A stretch of DNA of 64,000 nucleotides, taken from Streptomyces cylindrosporus (lineage in GTDB: Bacteria > Actinomycetota > Actinomycetes > Streptomycetales > Streptomycetaceae). Shown one piece after another: positions 37,226-45,738 of this stretch. Each line of letters begins with the position of its first letter. Position 1 is the stretch's first letter. A model generated the notes under the pieces. That model searched no databases, was not told the origin of the DNA, and saw only the letters and a program-made list of their open reading frames with translations. The position numbers were made by a program, and so were the translations under genes. Location: the NCBI RefSeq assembly GCF_022698165.1, contig NZ_JALDAY010000003.1, positions 310,001 through 374,000 on the forward strand. The letters run 5' to 3'.

Positions 37226-38193
37226 CGGCCCTCGTCGTGGGCGTCGACATCGGCGGTACGACCACCCAAGTGGTGCTCTGCGCGGGTGACTTGACGGTCG
37301 CCGACCGGCTGGAGGTGCCGACCCCGGCGGCCGAGGGCGGGGCGGCGATGGTGGGCGCCGCGCTGGACGCCGTACGACTGCTGCTGGACCGTACGCCCGG
37401 GCGGCTGCTCGGGGTGGGGGTCGGGGCGGCGGGGGTGGTGGACGCGCGGGCCGGGCGGGTGCTGGTGGCGAGCGACTCGTTCCGGGGCTGGGCCGGGTTC
37501 GGGGTGACGGCGGAGGTGGAACGGGCGCTGGGGGTACCGGCGTTCCTGGACAATGACGTCAACGCGTTCCTGCGCGGTGAGGCGATGGCCGGTGCGGTGG
37601 CGGGCGAGCCGGATGTGCTCGGGATGACGCTGGGCACCGGGGTCGGTGGGGCGCTGTGGCTGAATGGCGCCCTTTACGACGGGCCGCACGGTGCCGCGGG
37701 CGAGATCGGGCATGTGCCCGGCTTCGGTGAGCTGCCGTGCACCTGTGGCGGGCGCGGGCATCTGGAGACGCTGGCCTCCGGCCGCGCGCTCGCCGCCCGT
37801 TACGGCGAGCGGACCGGCCGGGCGGTGTCCGCGCGGGAGGTCGCCGAGGCGGCCGGCCGGGGTGACGCGGACGCGGTGGCGGTGTACGAGGCGGCGGGCG
37901 CGGGGGTGGCCCGGGCGATCCTGGTCACGGCGGGGCTGCTGGATGTCACGACGTTCGTGATCGGCGGGGGTGTCAGCCGGTCCTGGGCGCTGATAGAGCC
38001 GGTGATCCGGCGGACGCTGGCCGCCGAACCGCCGGTGAGCGGACACCCGCTGCGGGTGCTGCCGGCCGGGCTCGGCGGGGACGCGGTGGCGGTGGGGGCG
38101 GCGGCGCGGGTGCGGGCGGAGCTTGATCCACACAGGGCCACCAAAGGCAACGGCAAGGTGAACGAAGAGAACCAGCCAAGCCCGACCGTGTGA
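37222..38193 (+). CDS. ROK-family sugar kinase
   Basis: The protein has 323 residues. It has the phosphate loop VGVDIGGTTTQV, the catalytic Asp in FLDNDVNAFLRGE, GTGVGGALWLNG, and zinc-site CTCGGRGHLE with His in place of the usual last Cys (a variant seen in other actinobacterial ROK kinases). There is no DNA-binding domain, so it is an enzyme, probably phosphorylating a hexose or N-acetyl-hexosamine with ATP. It is the last gene of the importer arm, overlapping the ATPase as ATGA. This implies that the imported compound contains or yields a sugar. Confidence 0.92.
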   Translation: MTALVVGVDIGGTTTQVVLCAGDLTVADRLEVPTPAAEGGAAMVGAALDAVRLLLDRTPGRLLGVGVGAAGVVDARAGRVLVASDSFRGWAGFGVTAEVERALGVPAFLDNDVNAFLRGEAMAGAVAGEPDVLGMTLGTGVGGALWLNGALYDGPHGAAGEIGHVPGFGELPCTCGGRGHLETLASGRALAARYGERTGRAVSAREVAEAAGRGDADAVAVYEAAGAGVARAILVTAGLLDVTTFVIGGGVSRSWALIEPVIRRTLAAEPPVSGHPLRVLPAGLGGDAVAVGAAARVRAELDPHRATKGNGKVNEENQPSPTV

Positions 38194-38244
38194 TTGACGC
38201 GCACTCGTCACATCTCTACCTTCTGATCGACTTACCGAACTTCG

Positions 38245-38258
38245 TTCGATATATCGAA
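38245..38258. promoter_or_regulatory. Perfect 14-bp palindrome upstream of the GH43/AbfB gene
   Basis: TTCGATATATCGAA is an exact palindrome, 41 bp before the ATG at 38300 and strikingly A+T-rich here. A related half, CGAACTTCG, adjoins it at 38237-38245. It is a good candidate operator for a GntR-, LacI- or AraR-like sugar regulator, none of which is adjacent. Confidence 0.5.
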
Positions 38259-38299
38259 TCTCGGTCATCGGGCATCCCCCGCACGCCCCTGGAGAGCAC

Positions 38300-39706
38300 A
38301 TGAACGCCACACCGGACCACCCCCTCCCCCGCACCTCCCGCCGCTCCTTCCTCGGCATGGCCGCGACCGTCCCGCTGGCCGCCACCGGCGCGCTGGCGCT
38401 CGGCGCCGCAGCGGCCAGGGCCGCCACCAACTCGGCGTACGTCATGTGCTACTTCACCGAGTCGCCGGACATGCTCGCCGCCAACTACGGCCTGCACCTG
38501 GCCGTCAGCATCGACGGGCTCCAGTGGACCCCGCTCAACCAGAACGACCCGGTCGCCACCCCGACCGAGGGCTCGCTGGGTCTGCGCGACCCCTTCATCC
38601 TGCGCAAGCAGGACGGCACGTTCGTGGTGCTCGCCACCGACCTGAACGGCACCGACTGGACGTACGTCAGCCAGTACATCCACGTCTGGGACTCCACCGA
38701 CCTGCGCAGCTTCACCGGCTACCGGCGGATGAAGGTGCACAGCATGGACACCCACGCCTGGGCGCCCGAGGCGTACTGGGACGCGGGCCGCGGGCAGTAC
38801 GGCGTGATCTACTCGGCCGTGAACTCCAGCGGCCACAACGTCATCATGGTGAACTACACCAGCGACTTCGTGACCGCCTCCGACCCGCAGGTCTTCTTCG
38901 ACCCGGGCTACGACGTCATCGACGGTGACCTGGCCGTGGGCGTGAACGGGGTCAACTACCTCTACTTCAAGAAGAACTCGACCCTGGTCGGCGCGAAGTC
39001 CGCCTCCCTCGACCCCGGCAGCTTCACCGAGTTCAGCACCGCGGTCTCGCACAACGGCACCGAGGCGCCGACGCTGGTCAAGTCCCTGACGTCGAGCTCC
39101 ACCTGGTACCTGTGGGGCGACACCTGGTCGCCCAACGGCGTCTTCTACGCCTGGCAGACCAACAGCCTGGCGGCCGGCACCTGGACGGCCCTCGACCAGA
39201 AGATCTACACCCAGCCGCTCAACTCCAAGCACTGCGGCATCCAGCCGATCACGTCCACCGAGTACAACAACCTGGTCGCCAAGTGGGGCACACCCGCCTG
39301 GAACCGGCTCAAGTCCTACAACTACCCGGCGCGTTACGTCCGGCACAGCAACTACGTGGGCCGGATCGACGAGTACGCCTTCGACCCGTACACCGACTCG
39401 ATGTGGAAGCTGGTGCCCGGTCTCGCGGACAGCGGCGGGGTGTCCTTCCAGTCGGTCAACTACCCGACCCGCTACCTGCGGCACTACAACTACGCGCTGC
39501 AGCTCGACGTGAACGACGGCACCTCGACGTTCGCCGCGGACGCCACGTTCTACCGGACGGCGGGCCTCGCCGACTCCTCGTGGTCGTCGTTCCGCTCGTA
39601 CAACTACCCGACGCGGTACATCCGCCACTCGAACTACGTCCTGCGCATCGACCCGATCTCCACCAGCACCGAGCAGCAGGACGCGACCTTCTACGTCGGC
39701 TACTGA
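38300..39706 (+). CDS. Tat-exported GH43-like protein with C-terminal AbfB (CBM42) domain
   Basis: The protein has 468 residues. A Tat signal (RTSRRSFLGMAATVPLA) is followed by a five-bladed-propeller-like domain. LGLRDPFILRKQDGTFVVLATDL and THAWAPEAYWDAGRGQYGVIY are glycoside-hydrolase family 43-type segments. The last 150 residues are an arabinose-binding AbfB beta-trefoil with three repeats, YNYPARYVRHSNY, VNYPTRYLRHYNY and YNYPTRYIRHSNY. It probably removes arabinofuranosyl residues from plant polysaccharide outside the cell. I did not confirm the full GH43 catalytic triad. It is followed by a strong terminator and has its own upstream palindrome. Confidence 0.88.
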   Translation: MNATPDHPLPRTSRRSFLGMAATVPLAATGALALGAAAARAATNSAYVMCYFTESPDMLAANYGLHLAVSIDGLQWTPLNQNDPVATPTEGSLGLRDPFILRKQDGTFVVLATDLNGTDWTYVSQYIHVWDSTDLRSFTGYRRMKVHSMDTHAWAPEAYWDAGRGQYGVIYSAVNSSGHNVIMVNYTSDFVTASDPQVFFDPGYDVIDGDLAVGVNGVNYLYFKKNSTLVGAKSASLDPGSFTEFSTAVSHNGTEAPTLVKSLTSSSTWYLWGDTWSPNGVFYAWQTNSLAAGTWTALDQKIYTQPLNSKHCGIQPITSTEYNNLVAKWGTPAWNRLKSYNYPARYVRHSNYVGRIDEYAFDPYTDSMWKLVPGLADSGGVSFQSVNYPTRYLRHYNYALQLDVNDGTSTFAADATFYRTAGLADSSWSSFRSYNYPTRYIRHSNYVLRIDPISTSTEQQDATFYVGY

Positions 39707-39715
39707 GCACAGCCG

Positions 39716-39753
39716 GGCGCGGGCGCCCCCTCGTGGAAGGGGCCGCCCGCGCC
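39716..39753. terminator. Bidirectional terminator hairpin
   Basis: GGCGCGGGCG (39716-39725) pairs with CGCCCGCGCC (39744-39753), extended inward by CCCC/GGGG with a one-base bulge. It lies between the convergent AbfB and osmoprotectant binding-protein genes. Confidence 0.8.
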
Positions 39754-39773
39754 GGTGGGTCCGGGGCCTCGGG

Positions 39774-40742
39774 TCAGCTGACCAGGCCGACCGACTTCAG
39801 CCAGGCCTTCGCGACGTCCAGCGGGTCCTTGTTGTCGAGCTGAACCTGGGAGTCGAGGTCGAGCAGGGCCTTGGTGTCGAGCTTGGCGGAGACCGCGTTC
39901 AGCGCGGCGACGCCGTCCGAGGACAGGCCGCTCTTGTAGACGAGGGGCTGCACGTTCTCGAAGCCGAAGAGGTTCTTCGGGTCCTGGAGGACGACGTGCT
40001 TCTCCTTGGTGATCGTCGGGTCCGTGGTGAAGAGGTCCGCGGCCTGCACCGTGTTCTTCTTCAGCGCCGCCTGGGTCAGCGGACCGCCCGCGTCCAGCGC
40101 CTTGAAGCCCTTGAACTCCAGGCCGTACACCGACTTCAGGCCCACCAGTCCCTGCTGCCGGGTCTGGAACTCCGGCGAGGCGCCGATGGTCAGGTCCTTC
40201 GCGATGTCCTTGAGGTCCGCGATGGAGGACTCGGAGGTCAGCTTGTACTTGTCGGCGGTGGCCTTGTTGACCGTCACCGAGTCCTTGTCCTGCGCGGAGG
40301 CAGGGTCGAGGAGCGTCAGCTTCGAGTCCAGCTTGGCCTCGATCGCCGCCGTGGTGGCCTCGACCGTCTTCGGCGCGGCCTTCGGGTCGAGGTAGGCGAG
40401 AAGCGCGCCGTTGTACTCCGGCAGCACCGTGATGGAGCCGTTCTTCAGCAGGCCGTAGGTGGTCTCGCGGCTGCCGATGTTCGGCTTGTAGGTGACCTTG
40501 ACTCCCTTGGCCTTGAGTGCCTCGCCGTAGATGTCGGCGATCAGGATGCTCTCGGCGAAGTTGTTGGAGCCGACGACGACGGTCTTGCCGTCGGACTTCC
40601 CGCCGCCCTGCAGCGGGTCGGAGGAGTTGCTGTCGTCGTTGGAGGAACCACATCCCGCCAGCAGGGCCGTGGTCGCGGCGAGCGCGACGGCCGTCGCGGA
40701 GTAGCTCTTGATGGACCTGCTGCGTGGGGCGTTGGAGTTCAC
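39774..40742 (-). CDS. Osmoprotectant (glycine betaine/choline) ABC binding lipoprotein, OpuC/OsmF type
   Basis: The protein has 322 residues. The GTG at 40742 is chosen because it gives a normal lipoprotein signal ending in ALAATTALLAGC and lies below a candidate promoter; the in-frame GTG at 40814 lies inside that promoter. The mature part is an OpuAC/OsmF-type binding domain: VVVGSNNFAESILIADIYGEAL, then LPEYNGALLAYLD, and GASPEFQTRQQGLVGL. These bind quaternary ammonium compounds through aromatic cages. Its likely permeases and ATPase are encoded at 45728-48230 on the same strand, separated by conservon 2. Confidence 0.92.
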   Translation of the reverse strand: MNSNAPRSRSIKSYSATAVALAATTALLAGCGSSNDDSNSSDPLQGGGKSDGKTVVVGSNNFAESILIADIYGEALKAKGVKVTYKPNIGSRETTYGLLKNGSITVLPEYNGALLAYLDPKAAPKTVEATTAAIEAKLDSKLTLLDPASAQDKDSVTVNKATADKYKLTSESSIADLKDIAKDLTIGASPEFQTRQQGLVGLKSVYGLEFKGFKALDAGGPLTQAALKKNTVQAADLFTTDPTITKEKHVVLQDPKNLFGFENVQPLVYKSGLSSDGVAALNAVSAKLDTKALLDLDSQVQLDNKDPLDVAKAWLKSVGLVS

Positions 40743-41126
40743 GATTCCCGTTCCGGACTCGGGGGATTGATGAGAAGGAAGCTCTGGAACTGATCCAATC
40801 CAGCCTGTTCTCACTCAGTCAAGAGCAGCCTGGTCACCAATTGGCCTCAATGCGTGATCAGTTGTGAATGCAGCGTGAACGGACCGCGGACGATCCGGCG
40901 GCGCTTTGTAACGGATTCTTGACGTAGGGCGACGCCCTTGATCGTTCCATGAGGCGGTAGTCTCACCGCAGTTGGCGTCGGTAACAGCGGTGCGCGGGGG
41001 TCGCTTCGGTGCCATCGAGCACCGTTTTCCACGATATCTTCATCGATCAGATTCGGTCATGCGTGTCGTCACAGTCGTCGCGCGCGATGAGATCCCCTGT
41101 GTGAGATCCCCTGTGAAGGAGGCCCG
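40743..41126. other. 384-bp divergent intergenic region before conservon 2
   Basis: It holds a minus-strand promoter candidate (40793-40822) and plus-strand promoter-like pieces: TTGACG at 40919-40924, and TAGTCT at 40958-40963 without a well-spaced -35. The cvnA ribosome site AAGGAGG is at 41116-41122. No gene was seen. Confidence 0.55.
40793..40822 (-). promoter_or_regulatory. Candidate promoter of the osmoprotectant binding-protein gene
   Basis: On the minus strand, TTGACT (40822-40817) and TTGGAT (40798-40793) are 18 nt apart. Transcription would start about 45 nt before the GTG at 40742, which supports that start codon. Confidence 0.45.
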
Positions 41127-44126
41127 GTGTCCACGAAAGAGGTGGACGCGACCGCCCGGCCCGCCCCGCCGTCGCCACGGCGCGGCATCCGCGGGTTCGC
41201 CGACCGGTGGACGTTCAGGCGCAAACTCAACCTCCTGGTCGGCGTACCGCTGACCGTTGTGGCCGCACTGCTCGCCTATCTCATCGTCGACCAGGTCGGT
41301 CAGTCACAGGACGCGAAGTCGGCGGCCGACCTGGTGCGCAACAGCGAACAGGTCGCCACGCTCGTCAACAAGGTGGAGAGCGAGCACCAGCTGGCGATCC
41401 TGCTCTCCGTGCGCTACGAGGCGGGCGGCCAGGGCACCGAGTCCACGCTCGCCGCCTACCGCAGGGCGCAGCAGGCCGTGGACACGCAGATCACGCGGGT
41501 GCGCGACGCCTTCGGCGACGAGCTGCCGGACAGCGAGGCGCAGGCGCTCAAGGAGGTCGAGGGCCTCACCAGCCTGCGCGGCACCGTCGAGCAGAGCTAT
41601 CTGCCCGCGAGCAACATCGACCCCGCGTACGACAACGCTGCCAGGACCCTGATCGACGGCCTGGGCCTGGACCGCAACGCGGAACTCGCCGCCACCTTCA
41701 CCGGCAACCTCCTCGACTCGCTGCTGCGCGCCGACGCCGCGCACGGCTCCTTCGAGACCGGCGTGTTCTCCGCGACGACCGGTGACACCAACGCGCTGAT
41801 CGAGTTCACGACCGCCGTCGGCGCGTACGAGCTCTACGAGAACCAGGCCCAGCGCTTCGGCCGGTTCGCCAGCGAGAAGCAGGCCGACCAGCTCACCGGC
41901 ATCGAGCACACGGCCGCCATGCGGGAGATCTCCGAGGCGTACGCCGAGCTCCAGGTCGCCCCCAGCACCCTGCAGGCCGAGACGCCGGCCGACATCAAGG
42001 CGGCCTTCCGGGACGCGCTGGGCGACTACCCGGCCTATCCGCAGCAGGCGGCGAGCCGACTGAAGATCACGTCCTCGCTCATCGACCAGATCGCCGACCG
42101 CGCCGACGCCTCCTCCAGCGACGCCGCCTGGCGGGCCGGGCTGCTGCTGAACATCGGTCTGCTCGGCTTCGCGCTCTGGATCGCCTTCTCGATCATCGTG
42201 CGCCGCTCGGTGGTCCGGCCCGTCATGGCCCTCACCGGCGCGGCCCAGGAGGTCGCCGACGTGGCCGGGCGCGAGCTGGCCCGGGTGGCCGACGACGACG
42301 CCGAGGACGACAGCCCGCCGAAGCTGCGGGAGATGCCGGTCACCGCGAACGACGAGATCGGCGCGCTGGCCGAGGTGTTCAACCGGGTGCAGACCACCGC
42401 GATCGCGCTGCTGGAACGGCAGGTGCTCAGCCGGCGCAACGTGGCCGAGATGTTCGGCAACGTCGGTCGCCGCGTCAGCAATCTGACGACGCGTCAGCTC
42501 GCGCTCATCGACGCGGTGGAGCGCGGCGAGACCGACCCGGCGCTGCTCGAACGCCTCTACTCCATCGACCACATCGCGGTCCGTCTGCGCCGCAACGCCG
42601 ACAGCCTGATGCTGCTCGCCGGCATCCGCGAGACGGTCCTGGACTCCGGGCCCACGGCGCTCACCAACGTCGTACGGGCCGCGCTGGGCCAGATCGAGGG
42701 GTTCCAGCGGGTGCAGCTGCACGCGCGGACCGAGGTCATGGTCGAGCCCGACATCATCGGCGACCTGACCCTGATGGTGGCCGAACTCCTGGAGAACGCC
42801 GTGTCGTTCTCGCCGGTGGGCAGCCCCGTCGAGGTGTACGTGAAGGACTCCTCCGGCGAGGACTCCCCGGCCGGCGCGACGATCGTGATCGCCGACCACG
42901 GCCTCGGCATGGGCGCGGAGCGGCTGGCCGAGGAGAACGCGCGCCTCATCCGCCGCGAGCGCCTGGACGTCGTACCGACGAAGGTGCTCGGCCTGTTCGT
43001 GGTCGGCACGCTGGCCCGCCGCTGGGATGTCGCGGTCACCCTGTCCCGCACACCGGGCGGCGGCGTGACGGCGGAGGTGACGGTCCCGTCGGCACTGCTG
43101 CTGACGATGAGTCCGGTGGGGGTTGCCGCCGGCGGTTCGACGGGGGCACAGGCGCTCGGCGGTGCTACGGGTGCACAGGCGGTCGGCGGTGCTACGGGTC
43201 CGCGGGTCTCCGGTGGTTCTACGGGTTCGCGGGTCTCCGGTGGTTCCGTGGGCGCCCAGGCCTCCGGTGGTTCGGCGGCGGCTGACCAGGCCTCCGGCGG
43301 TCCGGTGGCCGCTGACCGGGCCTCCGGCGGTCCGGTGGCCGCTGACCGGGCCTCCGGTGGTTCGGTGGCGGCTGATCGGGCCTCCGGTGGTTCGGTGGGG
43401 GCAGCCCGGGTTTCCGGCGGAGCGACCGTGCCCTCCTGGGCCGAACGTGGCGACGACGCACCGGCCGGCGTGTCCGGTCCCCGGCCCTCGTCCGCCGTCG
43501 AGGAGAACACCGGCTTGGCGCACGGCACCACGGCCGACGGCCGGCCGAGCCCGCTGCCGCGCCGCGTGCCACGCCGGGAGACGGACGCGGAGGCCGCGGC
43601 GGACGCGGTCACCGCTTCGGCGGCCCCCGGGGCGGACCCGGACGCGACCCCGGCCGCCGCGTCCGGTCACGAGACGGCTCCGTTCATCCCCCAGGCCCGT
43701 ACCGAAGAAGCCGGTGTGACCCACGCCCGGTCCGGTGATTCAACCCCCGGACGAGTCGGCGGGCTTGCTGAGCCGGTATCGTCTTTCGAGGTCAGGGCCG
43801 GTGGGACAGTGCCGTCCGGCTCGTCCCCGACCGGAGCCGCGCCGCCCCCCGGCGACGGCTCCGCACGCCCGCTGCGCCGCCGGGTCCGCGGTGCCACCCT
43901 GCGCACCACCGTCGACGCCGCCCAGCAGGCGGCCCGGCAGGTCGCACGGCCCGCCGACGCGGCCGCCGTCCGGGACGCGCTCGACGAGTTCGAGGCGGCC
44001 GTCGCCCGGGCCAACCGCGACAGCCGCGCCGCGGCCGACGACGCCCCCGGCGCCGGCCGGCCCGGCGACCGCCCCACCCCCGACCCGCAGGACCAGAACC
44101 ACCTCCCGGAAGGAGCCGAGCAGTGA
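41127..44126 (+). CDS. cvnA: Conservon sensor-like histidine kinase/ATPase (CvnA), conservon 2
   Basis: The protein has 999 residues from a GTG with AAGGAGG 4 nt upstream. It has the layout of the CvnA at 25331: membrane helix (LNLLVGVPLTVVAALLAYLI), external nitrate-sensing-type helical domain, second helix (LLLNIGLLGFALWIAFSII), HAMP, and HATPase domain with N box ELLENAVSFSP and G box DHGLGMGAERL. The tail is about 340 residues, much longer than in conservon 1. It begins with ten 9-10-residue Gly/Ala/Ser repeats (43131-43415) and ends in Pro/Ala/Asp-rich sequence with a short helical stretch. The external domains of the two CvnA proteins differ, so they probably sense different signals. 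Confidence 0.95.
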   Translation: MSTKEVDATARPAPPSPRRGIRGFADRWTFRRKLNLLVGVPLTVVAALLAYLIVDQVGQSQDAKSAADLVRNSEQVATLVNKVESEHQLAILLSVRYEAGGQGTESTLAAYRRAQQAVDTQITRVRDAFGDELPDSEAQALKEVEGLTSLRGTVEQSYLPASNIDPAYDNAARTLIDGLGLDRNAELAATFTGNLLDSLLRADAAHGSFETGVFSATTGDTNALIEFTTAVGAYELYENQAQRFGRFASEKQADQLTGIEHTAAMREISEAYAELQVAPSTLQAETPADIKAAFRDALGDYPAYPQQAASRLKITSSLIDQIADRADASSSDAAWRAGLLLNIGLLGFALWIAFSIIVRRSVVRPVMALTGAAQEVADVAGRELARVADDDAEDDSPPKLREMPVTANDEIGALAEVFNRVQTTAIALLERQVLSRRNVAEMFGNVGRRVSNLTTRQLALIDAVERGETDPALLERLYSIDHIAVRLRRNADSLMLLAGIRETVLDSGPTALTNVVRAALGQIEGFQRVQLHARTEVMVEPDIIGDLTLMVAELLENAVSFSPVGSPVEVYVKDSSGEDSPAGATIVIADHGLGMGAERLAEENARLIRRERLDVVPTKVLGLFVVGTLARRWDVAVTLSRTPGGGVTAEVTVPSALLLTMSPVGVAAGGSTGAQALGGATGAQAVGGATGPRVSGGSTGSRVSGGSVGAQASGGSAAADQASGGPVAADRASGGPVAADRASGGSVAADRASGGSVGAARVSGGATVPSWAERGDDAPAGVSGPRPSSAVEENTGLAHGTTADGRPSPLPRRVPRRETDAEAAADAVTASAAPGADPDATPAAASGHETAPFIPQARTEEAGVTHARSGDSTPGRVGGLAEPVSSFEVRAGGTVPSGSSPTGAAPPPGDGSARPLRRRVRGATLRTTVDAAQQAARQVARPADAAAVRDALDEFEAAVARANRDSRAAADDAPGAGRPGDRPTPDPQDQNHLPEGAEQ
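43131..43415 (+). repeat. In-frame tandem repeats in the CvnA tail
   Basis: Ten units of 27 or 30 bp encode 9-10 residues each, such as GGATGAQAV, GGSVGAQAS and GGPVAADRAS; two adjacent units are identical at the protein level. They form a flexible Gly/Ser/Ala linker after the kinase domain. Repeat number may vary between strains by slippage. Confidence 0.9.
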
Positions 44127-44602
44127 GTACGTCGACAGGTGACACTCCCCCCTCGGGAGCCACCACGCCGGCCGAACTGCAGGCCGCGGCAGCCGATTTC
44201 ACCTGGCTGCTGAACCGTTTCGCGACCGAGACCGCCGGCGTCGTCGACGCCATCGCGGTGTCCTCCGACGGACTGCTCATCGCCGTGTCCGAGCTGCGCG
44301 AGCACGCCGACTCCGAACGGCTGGCCGCGATCGTCTCCGGCATCACCAGCCTGGCCGCCGGCGCGTCCGGCAACTACGGCCTGGGCGGCCTCAACAAGGT
44401 CATCATCGACCTGGAGGGCGGCCATGTCCTGGTCTCCGCCATCGGCAGCGGCGCCGTGCTCGGCGTGGTCACCGACAAGGAGGCCAAGCTGGGCAACATC
44501 GCCTACGAGATGACGCTGTTCGCCAACCGGGCCGGCACCGCGCTCAGCCCCCAGCTCGTGCTCGCGCTGAAGAACAGCGTCGGCTCCCCGACGGCCCTCT
44601 GA
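44123..44602 (+). CDS. cvnB: Roadblock/LC7 protein (CvnB), conservon 2
   Basis: The protein has 159 residues from a GTG overlapping the cvnA stop as GTGA. The roadblock domain is clear: FTWLLNRFATETAGVVDAIAVSS, then LGGLNKVIIDLEGGHVLVSAI, and ELREHADSERLAAIVSGITS. It carries a longer N-terminal tail than its counterpart in conservon 1. The role is GTPase regulation within the conservon complex. Confidence 0.95.
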   Translation: MSTSTGDTPPSGATTPAELQAAAADFTWLLNRFATETAGVVDAIAVSSDGLLIAVSELREHADSERLAAIVSGITSLAAGASGNYGLGGLNKVIIDLEGGHVLVSAIGSGAVLGVVTDKEAKLGNIAYEMTLFANRAGTALSPQLVLALKNSVGSPTAL

Positions 44603-44621
44603 CCGAGGCGGGCGACACGTC

Positions 44622-45041
44622 ATGGCGGACGGCTCCCCACCCGAGGACGGCCCGGAACCGGTGGGGCCCGCCTCCGCCGTACGGCCGTTCCTGGTCACCG
44701 CCGGCCGGGTGGCGCCCACCGCGGCCGGCCGGCCGGTGCCCGTCGAGACCCAGGTGGTGGCCACCGCCGAGGGTCTCGCCGTGCTCGACGGGCTCTCCTT
44801 CGAGCAGCACGACATCGTCGCCGCCTGCCGGCAGCCGCAGTCCATCGCGGAGCTCGCGGCCAGGCTGCGGCTGCATCTGAACGTCGTACGGGTCCTCGCC
44901 GAGGACCTGCGCGCCGCCGGGCATCTGGCGGTGCACGTCCCCGACTCCGGCGTCACGCACGACGCCACCGTCCTGCGCAGGGTCATCGACGCCCTGCGTG
45001 CCATACCCGACTCCCGAGGGGTACTCCGTGACTCCGACTGA
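44622..45041 (+). CDS. cvnC: DUF742 protein (CvnC), conservon 2
   Basis: The protein has 139 residues. It has the DUF742 motif AVRPFLVTAGRVAPT, then FEQHDIVAACRQPQSIAELA and LHLNVVRVLAEDLRAAGHLA, a winged-helix-like end. It overlaps the GTPase gene by 14 nt, the same length as in conservon 1. Confidence 0.94.
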   Translation: MADGSPPEDGPEPVGPASAVRPFLVTAGRVAPTAAGRPVPVETQVVATAEGLAVLDGLSFEQHDIVAACRQPQSIAELAARLRLHLNVVRVLAEDLRAAGHLAVHVPDSGVTHDATVLRRVIDALRAIPDSRGVLRDSD

Positions 45042-45630
45042 ACCGGCCGCCACCTTCGCGGCCGCTCCGGTGGCCGCCGTGCGACCGCCGCTGCCGGTCA
45101 AAATGGTGATCGCGGGCGGCTTCGGCGTGGGCAAGACCACCGCCGTGGGCTCCATCTCCGAGATCGAGCCGCTGACCACGGAGGCCGCGATCACCGAGGT
45201 CGCGGCCGGTGTGGACGACCTCAGCCACACTCCGCGCAAGACCACGACCACGGTGGCGATGGACTTCGGGTGCATCACCATCGACCCGACGCTGAAGCTG
45301 TATCTGTTCGGCACGCCCGGGCAGGAGCGGTTCGGGTTCATGTGGGACGACATCGTCGAGGGCGCGGTGGGCGGTCTCGTCATCGTCGACACGCGGCGGC
45401 TGGACGACTGTTATGCCGCCGTGGACTACTTCGAGCATCGGCAGATTCCGTTCGCCGTGGCCGTCAACGCGTTCGACGGGAAGGTCGAGCACACGTTGGA
45501 GGAGGTTCGGTGGGCGCTTGATGTCGCCGAGCGGGTGCCGGTGATCGTGTTCGACGCGCGGGAGCGGGGGTCTGTGCGGGACGCTCTGCTGGTTGTGCTG
45601 GAGCTTGCGTTGGCACGCAGCCAAGGATGA
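45028..45630 (+). CDS. cvnD: Small GTP-binding protein (CvnD), conservon 2
   Basis: The protein has 200 residues. The GTG at 45028 has GAGGGG 6 nt upstream; the longer frame from 44998 lacks a ribosome site. The P-loop is GGFGVGKTT, switch II LFGTPGQERF (Gln retained as in Ras-like GTPases), and the base site VAVNAFDG replaces NKXD. It is followed by a strong terminator. Confidence 0.95.
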   Translation: MTPTEPAATFAAAPVAAVRPPLPVKMVIAGGFGVGKTTAVGSISEIEPLTTEAAITEVAAGVDDLSHTPRKTTTTVAMDFGCITIDPTLKLYLFGTPGQERFGFMWDDIVEGAVGGLVIVDTRRLDDCYAAVDYFEHRQIPFAVAVNAFDGKVEHTLEEVRWALDVAERVPVIVFDARERGSVRDALLVVLELALARSQG

Positions 45631-45635
45631 GATCA

Positions 45636-45679
45636 AAGCCCCCATCGGTCCGTGTTCGACTGACGGCCGGTGGGGGCTT
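45636..45679. terminator. Bidirectional terminator hairpin after conservon 2
   Basis: AAGCCCCCATCGG (45636-45648) pairs with CCGGTGGGGGCTT (45667-45679), 13 bp with one G-T pair. It serves cvnD and the convergent osmoprotectant permease gene. Confidence 0.8.
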
Positions 45680-45738
45680 GTCGCGCCCGCGCGGCGGTAG
45701 CCGCAAATCGAATGCAGCCCCGCGCCCCTAAAGGGCGC
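45680..45738. repeat. Probable dispersed Streptomyces intergenic repeat
   Basis: The block with CGCGCCCGCGCGGCGGTAGC, then AGCCCCGCGCCCCTAAAGGG resembles, from memory, a sequence found between genes many times in Streptomyces chromosomes. It ends in the hairpin GCGCCC/GGGCGC (45722-45738), which includes the TAG stop of the permease gene. Only one copy lies in this window, so the dispersed nature is not shown here. Confidence 0.5.

Noticed and set aside
40743..40814. Longer start (GTG 40814) for the osmoprotectant binding protein
   Set aside because: It would put the start inside the candidate promoter and place 24 residues before a normal lipoprotein signal.
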